Shown here: positions 1-6,076 of the stretch, in pieces
How positions within the stretch are numbered: position 1 is the stretch's first letter
How the letters are laid out: each line of letters begins with the position of its first letter
Assembly: GCA_019314185.1 (NCBI GenBank)
Contig: JAFCZU010000058.1
Location: 1 to 20,719 of the forward strand
Direction of reading: 5' to 3'
DNA length: 20,719 bases
Source: Deltaproteobacteria bacterium
Lineage (GTDB): Bacteria > Desulfobacterota > Desulfobacteria > Desulfobacterales > ETH-SRB1
Made by a program: the position numbers and the translations under genes
The notes under the pieces: generated by a model
Database searches by the model: none
Seen by the model: only the letters and a program-made list of their open reading frames with translations
What the model was told of the DNA's origin: nothing

Positions 1-1
1 A

Positions 2-106
2 AGTTGCGTTATAGTTTTAGCAGTGCTTTTTCTTGGCATGTGTATTTGGGAGGGAGCTATCGCGTGGCACACAGATTGGGACTTTTCTTTTGGGATGATG
101 CCCTAA
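2..106 (+). CDS. 3' end of an unknown gene (partial)
   Basis: Frame 2 is open from the window edge to a TAA at 104-106 and encodes 34 residues. They include a hydrophobic stretch (VIVLAVLFLGM) followed by a short tail ending DFSFGMMP, which looks like a membrane-protein C-terminus. The stop falls exactly at the base of a terminator hairpin, the arrangement expected for a real gene end. Frame 1 is also open, to a TGA at 133-135, but that stop lies inside the terminator stem, so frame 2 is preferred. Nothing about function can be said from so short a tail. Confidence 0.45.
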   Translation, partial: SCVIVLAVLFLGMCIWEGAIAWHTDWDFSFGMMP

Positions 107-148
107 CTCCGAACCTTTTGAAAACAAAATGGTGAGGAGTATTTTTTT
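106..148 (+). terminator. Rho-independent terminator
   Basis: ACTCC-GA-ACC pairs with GGT-GA-GGAGT around a 15-base A/T-rich loop. The two GA steps face each other as a tandem G-A internal pair. The stem runs into a T7 tract, and it ends the partial gene at the window edge. Confidence 0.7.
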
Positions 149-167
149 GTTTAATTTTTATGCACTG

Positions 168-195
168 TTGACATTTTGGTGAAAAGTTGTATGCT
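168..195 (+). promoter_or_regulatory. candidate sigma70-type promoter
   Basis: A perfect TTGACA at 168-173 is followed after 16 bases by TATGCT at 190-195. It lies just after the upstream terminator and about 210 bases before the antiporter start, so it would give a long leader that contains a dispersed repeat. The -10 matches 4 of 6 consensus bases. Confidence 0.4.
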
Positions 196-331
196 ATATT
201 ATTGTTGGTGATTACACCTTTAAATAAATTAATAATAGATATAGGATTTTTATTTGTCATTTTGAATCCGTTAGGGTGAGAAATCTATGAATTATACTAT
301 GTAGAAATAATGTATATATTAAGATAATTCT

Positions 332-376
332 TAGATCTCTCAGTCGCTGCGGCTCCTTCGGCTCCTTCGAGATGAC
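332..376 (+). repeat. dispersed repeat, CTGCGGCTCC...GAGATGAC family
   Basis: This unit reads TTAGATCTCTCAGTCGCTGC through TTCGAGATGACAG. Inverted and degenerate copies occur at 2010-2046 (opposite strand) and 2089-2131. Here it lies in the leader of the antiporter gene. It is non-coding in this position. Confidence 0.65.
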
Positions 377-412
377 AGAAAGTGAAGAAATCCTAAGATA
401 ATAATTTAAAAA

Positions 413-1783
413 ATGAAAAACATAAAAAAGTTTTTTGGCGCGGGGATGGCTTTAATAATTTTTGCATTTCCCTTAATTTCTCTCGCCAATTCGGAAGCGG
501 GGAGCGCGGTAAATAACGCTCATCATTCCGATCCGATAGCGCCAGTGTTGCTTGGGCTAATTATTATTTTACTTGCCGCGAAAATTGGCGGGGAATTGTT
601 TGAAAAAATTAAACAGCCAGCCGTTTTGGGAGAGCTGATCTTTGGAATGTTAATCGGTAACATTTTTTTATTTACTAATGGAGCGTTTTCGCTTGAACAT
701 TTTTTTGAATCTGAAGCAATTGACATCATGGCGCGCTTGGGTGTGATGATTCTTCTTTTTCAAGTCGGGCTGGAGTCAAATATTAAAGATATGATGAAGG
801 TCGGAATTTCGTCATTTATTGTTGCGATCATCGGAGTCGCCGTGCCAATGATTCTGGGATATTATGTGAGCAGTTTGATTATTCCCGAGGCGGGATTTAA
901 TGTTCATTTATTTATCGGCGCGACTTTGACGGCAACTTCCGTGGGAATTACGGCGCGGGTCTTAAAAGATCTTAATAAGCTAAATACTCCCGAAGCAAAA
1001 ATTATTTTGGGCGCGGCGGTAATTGACGATGTTTTGGGCTTAATAATTCTTTCTATTGTTTGCGGGATTGTTATTTCCGGGGTAGTGAGCGCCAGTTCAA
1101 TTGCTTATATCAGCGCTACCTCAATTATCTTTTTAGTCGGCTCTATTTTAGTCGGCTTATGGCTTTCTCCTAAAATCGGCGTTTGGGTTTCAAAAATGAA
1201 AGTGGAAGGAATGAAGATTGTGACAGCATTTCTTTTTTTGTTTGTAATGAGTTATTTGGCGGATATGGCCGGGCTGGCGACAATTGTCGGCGCTTTTGCC
1301 GCCGGGCTTGTTCTTGATGATGTTTCTTTTCGAAATAAAAGGGAACATCACATTGAGGTTTTGGTTAAACCGCTTTATTGCATTTTCGTGCCAATCTTTT
1401 TTGTTTTAATGGGCATTCAGGTTAAACTGGATGTTTTTTTTGATCCAAAAATTATTCTGATCGCTCTTGGCATAACCGCCGCTTCAATTATCGGCAAGCA
1501 GGCGTGCGGGTTAGGAGTTCGGTGCAAACAGGCAAGCAAATTGACAGTCGGTATTGGAATGATTTCTCGCGGGGAGGTTGGATTGATCTTCGCTGGCATT
1601 GGAAAAGAAATCGGCGTTATTAACGACTCAATCTTCGGCGCGATTGTGATTATGATTATCTTGACCACTTTGGTAACACCGCCTTTGTTGAAATGGAGTT
1701 TATTGAGGGGGGATGAAGATAAAAAAGATAATTTAAATAAAGAAACAGAAAAACAACCGCGTGTTTGCGGTTATAAGGGTTGA
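413..1783 (+). CDS. CPA2/Kef-type cation:proton antiporter
   Basis: A 456-residue polytopic membrane protein of the Na+/H+ exchanger family (Pfam Na_H_Exchanger type, CPA2 group). It exchanges protons for Na+ or K+ across the cytoplasmic membrane. Residues 1-26 form a signal-like hydrophobic start, followed by a His-containing linker (NAHHSD) and about a dozen membrane segments. Family marks visible: PAVLGELIFGMLIGN near 70-84, GLESNIKDM near 118, the ion-binding acidic pair in VIDDVLGL near 203-210, and SRGEVGLIFAGIG near 385-397. It ends shortly after the last membrane segment with a charged tail and has no RCK/TrkA-N regulatory domain, so it is a short KefB-like form. The ATG follows an A/T-rich stretch with no Shine-Dalgarno. 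A small hairpin (AACCGC/GCGGTT, 1755-1772) lies within the last codons. Single-gene transcription unit. The transported ion cannot be read from the sequence. Confidence 0.93.
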   Translation: MKNIKKFFGAGMALIIFAFPLISLANSEAGSAVNNAHHSDPIAPVLLGLIIILLAAKIGGELFEKIKQPAVLGELIFGMLIGNIFLFTNGAFSLEHFFESEAIDIMARLGVMILLFQVGLESNIKDMMKVGISSFIVAIIGVAVPMILGYYVSSLIIPEAGFNVHLFIGATLTATSVGITARVLKDLNKLNTPEAKIILGAAVIDDVLGLIILSIVCGIVISGVVSASSIAYISATSIIFLVGSILVGLWLSPKIGVWVSKMKVEGMKIVTAFLFLFVMSYLADMAGLATIVGAFAAGLVLDDVSFRNKREHHIEVLVKPLYCIFVPIFFVLMGIQVKLDVFFDPKIILIALGITAASIIGKQACGLGVRCKQASKLTVGIGMISRGEVGLIFAGIGKEIGVINDSIFGAIVIMIILTTLVTPPLLKWSLLRGDEDKKDNLNKETEKQPRVCGYKG

Positions 1784-1813
1784 GTTAAGTTTTTTAAGAA
1801 AATATTTTTAAAT

Positions 1814-1843
1814 AAAAAATCGATGCTGGAACATCGGTTTTTT
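1814..1843 (+). terminator. terminator of the antiporter gene
   Basis: A CGATG/CATCG stem with the loop CTGGAA is preceded by an A6 run and followed by a T6 run, which can extend the stem. It could work in both directions. Confidence 0.75.
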
Positions 1844-1900
1844 AAAAATAAAATTATATATAAAGACAAAAGTTTTTTAATTATGCCTTAAGAAATATCT

Positions 1901-1924
1901 GGTTCAGGTCGGAGACACTGAACC
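1901..1924. repeat. small palindrome GGTTCAG...CTGAACC
   Basis: Perfect 7-bp arms surround a 10-base loop that contains GGTCGGAGAC. It is not followed by a T tract, so it is more likely a repeat element than a terminator. Confidence 0.5.
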
Positions 1925-1968
1925 AACGATCAGAGTTATTTTGTATGTTGTAAGTCAGTAGTTATTAT

Positions 1969-2170
1969 CAGTTATAGTGGTATTATTTTAAATTCAACCA
2001 AAATAAATTTGTCATCTCGAAGGAGTCGCAACGACTGAGAGATCTATGCGTTGGATAAATATAACTATTCTACCCATATAATAATATTCTTAGATTTCTC
2101 ACTCCGCTGCGGCTCCATTTCGAAATGACAAAGGAGATGCTGAATTTAAGTAATACCACTGTATAAGTTG
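1969..2170. repeat. nested palindromic element next to tRNA-Ser
   Basis: The outer arms are AGTGGTATTA...AAATTCA at 1976-1996 and TGAATTT...TAATACCACT at 2141-2160. Weaker matches extend to 1969 and 2170. Inside sits an inverted pair of the dispersed CTGCGGCTCC/GAGATGAC repeat (2010-2046 and 2089-2131). The element occupies the whole gap up to the 3' end of tRNA-Ser(GCU). There is no coding potential. Confidence 0.55.
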
Positions 2171-2173
2171 TAT

Positions 2174-2263
2174 TGGCGGAGAGGGAGGGATTCGAACCCT
2201 CGAGGCCCGTGAAGACCTAACACCTTAGCAGGGTGCCCCTTTCAACCACTCAGGCACCTCTCC
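2174..2263 (-). tRNA. tRNA-Ser(GCU), CCA encoded
   Basis: Read on the minus strand, the acceptor stem GGAGAGG pairs with CCTCTCC, then discriminator G and a genomically encoded CCA. The anticodon loop carries GCU (serine, AGC/AGU codons). A long variable arm typical of class II tRNA-Ser and a GGTTCGAATCC T-arm are present. Without CCA the gene is 2177-2263. Confidence 0.95.
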
Positions 2264-2281
2264 ATTATTTTAACATGTTAG

Positions 2282-2398
2282 TATGGGAAGCTCTGAAAAA
2301 CTAATAAATTTCTTTTTTATAATTTATTTTTTGCCTTAAATCCTGGATTCCTGCCTCCGCAGGAATGACAAAAACTGCGTTTTTCAGAGGTTCCTATG
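2282..2398. mobile_element. MITE-like element with target duplication
   Basis: The 109-bp core is 2286-2394. It has 16-bp terminal inverted repeats, GGAAGCTCTGAAAAAC and GTTTTTCAGAGGTTCC, with one mismatch. TATG lies directly outside both ends (2282-2285 and 2395-2398), as expected for a 4-bp target duplication. Outside that, ATTTTAACAT and ATGTTAAAAT form a palindrome, so the element seems to have landed in an older hairpin. It encodes no protein. A second repeat type (TGCCTCCGCAGGAATGACA, about 2341-2372) is nested inside. The termini loosely recall IS5-group ends from memory, but no transposase is present here. Confidence 0.65.
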
Positions 2399-2421
2399 TT
2401 CAAATGTTAAAATGAACGCTG

Positions 2422-2508
2422 CGGAGAGTGGAGGATTCGAACCCCCGGGACCCGTGAGGGCCCTCCGGTTTTCAAGACCGGTGCATTCGACCGCTCTGCC
2501 AACTCTCC
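2422..2508 (-). tRNA. tRNA-Ser(UGA), CCA not encoded
   Basis: Read on the minus strand, the acceptor GGAGAGT pairs with ACTCTCC, and the discriminator is G followed by CAG, not CCA. The anticodon stem CCGGT/ACCGG encloses CTTGAAA, giving anticodon UGA (serine, UCA/UCN). A long variable arm is present. It is in tandem with tRNA-Ser(GCU), with the MITE-like element between them. Confidence 0.95.
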
Positions 2509-2511
2509 GAA

Positions 2512-2550
2512 TTAACTTATAACTTAAAACCCATAACTTATAACTTAAAA
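2512..2550. repeat. AACTTATAACTTAAAA direct repeat
   Basis: Two copies of ACTTATAACTTAAAA are separated by CCCATA, upstream of tRNA-Ser(UGA) as it is transcribed. It is a low-complexity repeat with no visible gene. Confidence 0.5.
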
Positions 2551-2584
2551 TAGCATTACGCTTTAAGTTTGGCAAGGGCGCACG

Positions 2585-2665
2585 TAGTATTAAGTAGTGA
2601 GTATTAAGTATTAAGCAGTGCCGACATTATCGTGCTTAATACTTGCTACTTAATACTTGCTACTG
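2585..2665. repeat. TTAAGTA-family palindrome (loop copy 1)
   Basis: The left arm is built of AGTATTAAGTA-type units and ends in AAGC. The right arm is GCTTAATACTTGCTACTTAA and onward. The loop is AGTGCCGACATTATCGT. Nearly the same loop (AGTGCCGCCACCGTCGT) recurs in the copy at 9858-9934. Other copies are at 6868-6900, 7064-7094, 8680-8761 and 9466-9496. Confidence 0.75.
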
Positions 2666-2673
2666 TTTTCCTC

Positions 2674-2702
2674 TTTCCAAATCTTCAAAATATAGATATA
2701 AT
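2674..2702 (+). promoter_or_regulatory. candidate promoter of the Lys-rich membrane protein
   Basis: TTTCCA, a 17-base spacer and a perfect TATAAT at 2697-2702. This predicts a start near 2709 and a leader of about 40 bases. Confidence 0.5.
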
Positions 2703-2749
2703 GTTTACATTGGCGGCAACGCTAAATTTAGATAAATAAAACAAAACAC

Positions 2750-3421
2750 ATGGCAAAAGAAACTAAAACTAAAACTAAAACTAAAAATGTAAAGAAAAAA
2801 CCAGTGACGAAGAAAAAGAAAGGTGAAAAAAGAAAAGTTGTAAAAAGCAAAAACCCAAATAAGAAAATTAAAAAAACAATTAATAAAAGTAAAAGAAAAA
2901 GCGTAAAGAAAAATGAGTATCTTGCGGAGTGGACGGCGTTGGAATTTACGAAGACGAAAGAAGAAATTTTTTGGTATTATGTCAGCATAGGAGCTGCCAT
3001 ACTAATGGTTTTTTGGTCATTATACCAGAAAAATTTTATTGTTACCGTGACATTTTTTCTTTTGATTTTAGTTGTGGCGTTTCAAATTAGCCACAAGCCA
3101 AAAAATATCAAATGCAAGATTGATTTGGACGGAATAATTATTAATGATGTAATTTACAAATATAATAATATTAAATCATTTGAGGTTATTCAAAATGATG
3201 ATTTTAATTTGCTCAAGTTCAGACTTAAAAACGCTATTTTGCCCGTTAAAGAAATTCAGCTTGCAAAACAGAACCCATATTATATTCGCGCGGCCTTAGA
3301 ATATTTTTTGCCAGAAGAAGAGCAGAAAGAAACTCTTGTTGGTTTTGAAAATAAAAATGGTCTTGATGATGAATATTTATCGGAAGAGGATTTTTATGAA
3401 TATCTGAAGAAGAATAAATAA
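2750..3421 (+). CDS. membrane protein with Lys-rich head and C-terminal PH-like region
   Basis: 223 residues. Residues 1-55 are extremely lysine-rich, with a TK dipeptide run encoded by four copies of an ACTAAA hexamer (2762-2785). This head is likely cytoplasmic and could contact nucleic acid or membrane lipid. Two close hydrophobic segments follow (about 77-95 and 98-113). The C-terminal part alternates beta-type strands (IKCKIDLDGIIINDVIYKYN, then FEVIQND, LKFRLKNAILPVKEI) and a final helix, resembling small bacterial PH-like membrane proteins common in Patescibacteria. The assignment rests on topology and pattern, not on a diagnostic motif. The ATG lies about 40 bases after a TATAAT box. 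The substrate or partner is unknown. Confidence 0.8.
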   Translation: MAKETKTKTKTKNVKKKPVTKKKKGEKRKVVKSKNPNKKIKKTINKSKRKSVKKNEYLAEWTALEFTKTKEEIFWYYVSIGAAILMVFWSLYQKNFIVTVTFFLLILVVAFQISHKPKNIKCKIDLDGIIINDVIYKYNNIKSFEVIQNDDFNLLKFRLKNAILPVKEIQLAKQNPYYIRAALEYFLPEEEQKETLVGFENKNGLDDEYLSEEDFYEYLKKNK

Positions 3422-3436
3422 TAATTAAATTGTTTC

Positions 3437-3558
3437 ATTGCTAAATTGTTATATATAGTAACGCTTAGAAATTGATTGAAATTCGTATTTCTACGAGTTT
3501 CTATAAATTTCTATAATTATATTATGTATAACAATTTGACAATAGAGCATTTAGCAAT
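3437..3558. repeat. imperfect inverted repeat upstream of tRNA-Arg
   Basis: ATTGCTAAATTGTTATA (3437-3453) is matched by TATAACAATTT (3527-3537) and ATTTAGCAAT (3549-3558), with an 11-base insertion in the right arm. It fills the gap between the membrane protein and tRNA-Arg. A TTGACA at 3536-3541 falls inside it, but no good -10 sits at the right distance. Confidence 0.5.
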
Positions 3559-3565
3559 TTATTTT

Positions 3566-3637
3566 GTCCTCGTAGTTTAATGGATAGAACGCGGGTTTGC
3601 GGAATCCGTGATGAAGGTTCGATTCCTTCCGAGGACA
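3566..3637 (+). tRNA. tRNA-Arg(GCG)
   Basis: Acceptor GTCCTCG/CGAGGAC, D-arm GTTTAATGGATAGAAC (the TGGATAGA pattern is typical of tRNA-Arg), anticodon stem CGGGT/ATCCG around the loop TTGCGGA, and T-arm GAAGG-TTCGATT-CCTTC. The anticodon is GCG (arginine, CGC/CGU). CCA is not encoded. Most bacteria read these codons with an ACG anticodon edited to ICG by TadA, so a GCG anticodon is unusual. Confidence 0.93.
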
Positions 3638-3671
3638 CAAACGGCATTTTAACATATTAACATTTAAATAT

Positions 3672-4820
3672 ATTAATATTCCAAAAGTTACAATTAGTGT
3701 TATAAATTATAACGATAAGAAATTTATTTTTCAGGCGATTGAATCGGCGGTTAATCAAAGTTATCCGAATTTAGAAATAATTATTACGGACAATAATTCC
3801 ACGGATGGGACGAGGGAAGAAATTGAAAGCAGGATTCTTGGATGGGAAGAGAAAAGAAAGGAAGTAAATTATCTAAAAATCCCCCCAGCCCCCTTTGACA
3901 AAGGGGGAGTAAATGAAATCCCCCCAGCCCCCTTTGACAAAGGGGGAGTAAATTTTATTAAGTATATTAAAAATTCCGAGAACGCTGGGTTCGGGCGGCC
4001 GCATAATGAGGCGATGCGGATTATGAAGGGCGATTTTATTTTGCTTTTAAATTCTGACGCAATTCTAACTTCTGATTATATCAAAAAGGCTTTAAAGCCT
4101 TTTCGTGATTCAAAAGTCGGCGCCGTTCAGGGAAAATTGTTGCGTTATAATTTTGACAAAAATGAGTTGTGTAAAGATAAGGAAAATTTAAAATTGAATA
4201 TTATTGACACAACTGGATTGATGATGCTAAAAAACAGGAGAATAGTTTGTATCGGGCAAGGAGAGCCGGATAGCGGTCAATTTGAGAAAGAGAGAGAGGT
4301 TTTTGGCGCCGATGGAGCTGTGCCAGTTTATAGGAAAGAAGCGCTTGAAGATGTGAAGCTACGGAAATTGAAAACTGCGCTGCCGACGAAATCCCCCCCG
4401 CCCCCTTTGCGAAAGGGGGAGTTTCCAAGGGGGGAGTTTCCAAAGTATGAATATTTTGATGAGGATTTTTTTATGTATAAGGAGGATGTGGATTTGGCGT
4501 GGCGGTTGCGGCTTTATGGGTGGAAGGCGGTTTATAATCCTTGCGCGGTTGCTTATCATGGCCGCGGTTCGGGTGACAGTATGGCAAAAAGTTATGTAGA
4601 TATTATAAAAGAGAGAAGAAAGATAAATGTTCGCGCGAAATATCTTTCGTTCAAACATCAACGCTTAATGCAAATAAAAGATGATTTTCCGTCTTTGCTC
4701 TTTACAAAACATTTGCCTCGCTTTATCATAAAAGAAGTTGGCGCGTGGGCGTATATGATGATTTTTGAAAGATTTACGATTAAAGTTTTGAAAGATAAAG
4801 ATTTACGATTAAAGTTTTGA
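3672..4820 (+). CDS. GT2 glycosyltransferase with abnormal ends
   Basis: A family 2 glycosyltransferase (GT-A fold) that would transfer a sugar from a nucleotide donor during surface polysaccharide synthesis. Visible order: VTISVINYND start strand, IIITDNNSTDGT, NAGFGRPHNEAM, GDFILLLNSDAIL (DxD-type site), FGADGAVPVYRKEAL, and EDFFMYKEDVDLAWRLRLYGW with YHGRGSGDS behind it. The domain is complete, yet no ATG, GTG or TTG precedes it in frame after tRNA-Arg. The only options are ATT at 3672 or 3678 (or ATA at 3654). The first in-frame ATG (4014) is in mid-domain. Two palindromic repeats are inserted in frame (3877-3953 and 4388-4445). A 29-bp tandem duplication (4768-4825) shifts the frame and gives the early stop. 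Without it the protein would run on to 4921, ending in a basic tail (LKKRKMVMKKKRMG...EKWFE). Likely decaying or an altered allele. The start is uncertain. Confidence 0.75.
   Translation: MNIPKVTISVINYNDKKFIFQAIESAVNQSYPNLEIIITDNNSTDGTREEIESRILGWEEKRKEVNYLKIPPAPFDKGGVNEIPPAPFDKGGVNFIKYIKNSENAGFGRPHNEAMRIMKGDFILLLNSDAILTSDYIKKALKPFRDSKVGAVQGKLLRYNFDKNELCKDKENLKLNIIDTTGLMMLKNRRIVCIGQGEPDSGQFEKEREVFGADGAVPVYRKEALEDVKLRKLKTALPTKSPPPPLRKGEFPRGEFPKYEYFDEDFFMYKEDVDLAWRLRLYGWKAVYNPCAVAYHGRGSGDSMAKSYVDIIKERRKINVRAKYLSFKHQRLMQIKDDFPSLLFTKHLPRFIIKEVGAWAYMMIFERFTIKVLKDKDLRLKF
3877..3953 (+). repeat. in-frame tandem CCCCCAGCCCC/AAAGGGGG palindromes
   Basis: Two copies of a 39-bp unit lie inside the GT2 gene. 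Each adds the 13 residues IPPAPFDKGGVNE (the second ends in F), between the start of the Rossmann-like fold and the NAGFGR segment. A 39-bp period keeps the frame. CCCCCTTT/AAAGGGGG makes each unit self-complementary. Related units are at 4388-4445, 8153-8264, 16864-16896 and 17007-17045. Confidence 0.85.
4388..4445 (+). repeat. in-frame CCCCCTTT/AAAGGGGG repeat in GT2
   Basis: This adds SPPPPLRKGEFPRGEFPK just before the conserved YFDEDFFMYKEDVDL segment. In the neighbouring GT2 protein (5106-5933) the matching segment, DERFFMYFEDVDW, is preceded directly by VGIF with no such insert. GGGGGAGTTTCCAA is partly repeated within it. Confidence 0.8.
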
Positions 4821-4825
4821 AAGAT
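4768..4825 (+). repeat. 29-bp perfect tandem duplication causing a frameshift
   Basis: 4768-4796 and 4797-4825 are identical, adjacent 29-base copies, each beginning and ending in AAAGAT. As 29 is not a multiple of 3, the second copy moves the reading frame and creates the TGA at 4818-4820. Removing one copy joins ...IKVLKD to LYHDAPLFLKKRK... and reads to a TAA at 4919-4921. Confidence 0.92.
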
Positions 4826-4932
4826 CTATATCATGATGCCCCGTTATTTTTGAAGAAGAGAAAGATGGTGATGAAGAAGAAAAGGATGGGGGCGAAGGGG
4901 ATGGAGAAATGGTTTGAATAAAAATTATAAAT

Positions 4933-5056
4933 AAGATACAAGGACACAAGATACAAAAATCAAACAAATTCCAAATCACAATAACCAAACTCTAAACTGT
5001 TTGGAATTTGATTTTTGTGATTTGTTTGTATCTCGTTTCTTGTATCCTTGTATCTT
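4933..5056. repeat. long intergenic palindrome (AAGATACAAGG family)
   Basis: Imperfect arms of about 55 bases, AAGATACAAGGACACAAGAT... and ...TTGTATCCTTGTATCTT, with an apex CCAAAC/GTTTGG (4985-5004). It lies between the two GT2 genes. An open frame through the right arm is repeat-derived and is not counted as part of the next gene. Confidence 0.75.
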
Positions 5057-5105
5057 TCTTCCGTGTTTTAATAAAATTCACAAACGAAAAAATAACAACA
5101 CAACA

Positions 5106-5933
5106 ATGCGCTTATCCATTATTGTCAACCACTATCGCACGCCGGAGATATTGAAAATCTGTTTGCGTTCTATTAAAGAGAATTTAAAGAAGGCTGATTT
5201 TAATTGGGAAATAATTTTGACTGATGTGGCAACCATTGAAAAGACTTCGGAGATGATGGAAGATGAATTTAGCGAGGTTATTTTTATTTCCAATAAAAAT
5301 AATATCGGCTTCGGGAGATCGGTAAATGCCGCGGTTAAAAAAGCAAGGGGCGATTATTTTTTTATTGTTAACGCCGATATCATAATTGATAAAAAGGGAA
5401 CCATTGAGAAATTGCTTGACTTCATTGAAAAAAATGGCGATGTTGGCATGGTCGGACCGAAATTATTAAATGTGAACAATACGGTTCAGCAATCCTGTTT
5501 TCGGTTTTACACGCCGCTAACCGTAATTTGCCGTCGGACACTTTTGGGAAAAACATTTTTAGGAAAAAAAGTTTTGAATAAGTTTTTAATGAAGGATGTT
5601 TTTCAGGGGAAAAAAATAACCGAACCAGTTCTGGTCGATTGGCTGATGGGTTCCGCTATGATGGTTAGAAAATCTGATCTGAAAAAAGTCGGAATTTTTG
5701 ACGAGAGATTTTTTATGTATTTTGAGGATGTTGACTGGTCGCGAAGATTTTGGGAAAATAATCTCAAGGTGATTTATTTTCCGCAAGCTGTGATGTATCA
5801 TTATCACTTTCAATCAAGTAAAAAAAATTCTTTGTTTAATTCTCTCCTGACGAAATACGCGCGCATCCACATTGAGAGCGCGTTGAAATATTTTATGAAA
5901 TATAAATTTAGGAATGTGAAATATGGGAAGTAA
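5106..5933 (+). CDS. GT2 glycosyltransferase (rhamnosyltransferase-like)
   Basis: 275 residues; transfers a sugar to a growing surface glycan at the cytoplasmic face. Start chosen at the ATG of MRLSIIVNHYRTPE, the usual N-terminal strand of the family. The frame is open further up, but only through a palindromic repeat. Motifs: VNHYRTPEILKICLRS near 7-22, NKNNIGFGRSVNAAV near 62-76, GDYFFIVNADIII (NAD in place of DxD) near 81-93, DWLMGSAMMVRKSDLKKVG near 180-198, FDERFFMYFEDVDWSRRFW near 200-218, then YHYHF. The EDVD acidic cluster holds the likely catalytic base. This copy has none of the repeat insertions seen in its neighbour, so it is a useful internal reference. A short gap with a 24-bp palindrome separates it from the GalU gene. 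Donor and acceptor sugars cannot be deduced. Confidence 0.9.
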   Translation: MRLSIIVNHYRTPEILKICLRSIKENLKKADFNWEIILTDVATIEKTSEMMEDEFSEVIFISNKNNIGFGRSVNAAVKKARGDYFFIVNADIIIDKKGTIEKLLDFIEKNGDVGMVGPKLLNVNNTVQQSCFRFYTPLTVICRRTLLGKTFLGKKVLNKFLMKDVFQGKKITEPVLVDWLMGSAMMVRKSDLKKVGIFDERFFMYFEDVDWSRRFWENNLKVIYFPQAVMYHYHFQSSKKNSLFNSLLTKYARIHIESALKYFMKYKFRNVKYGK

Positions 5934-5966
5934 TCAAATTGTTTTAGATTATAAAATTCAACAGCA

Positions 5967-6039
5967 TTGTCATCCTGAGCTTGTCGAAGGATGGCAGACT
6001 CGCTGAATTTGTCACCCTTCGACAAGCTCAGGATGACAA
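5967..6039. repeat. palindrome with 24-bp arms (TCATCCTGAGCTTGTCG)
   Basis: The arms are 5967-5990 and 6016-6039, perfectly complementary. It is a known type of dispersed bacterial repeat: translated, it gives LRQAQDD strings. Related, more degenerate arms are at 11036-11063 and 11208-11235. It lies between GT2 and GalU and could act as a weak mRNA stem-loop. Confidence 0.85.
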
Positions 6040-6076
6040 ATTCAGCTATTGTTTAATTCAAAATAATACTAACACT

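Noticed and set aside
1..148. Possible structured RNA (6S, SRP or tmRNA end)
   Set aside because: I checked by eye for the conserved core strings of these RNAs and found none. An open frame ending at the terminator explains the segment better.
2384..2575. Minus-strand open frame across tRNA-Ser(UGA)
   Set aside because: It translates the tRNA gene and adjoining repeats (GSNPPLSAA-type strings are typical of mistranslated tRNA-Ser).
3877..3953. Possible CRISPR array (tandem 39-bp units)
   Set aside because: The two copies are directly adjacent with no spacers, belong to a dispersed repeat family and lie inside a coding frame. No cas genes are present.
5001..5105. N-terminal extension of the second GT2 gene
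   Set aside because: These codons come from the right arm of a palindromic repeat; the fold starts at the ATG at 5106.
5981..6076. N-terminal extension of galU
   Set aside because: It encodes LRQAQDD, a known translation of the dispersed palindrome. MKIKKAIMPVAG at 6077 is the normal family start.
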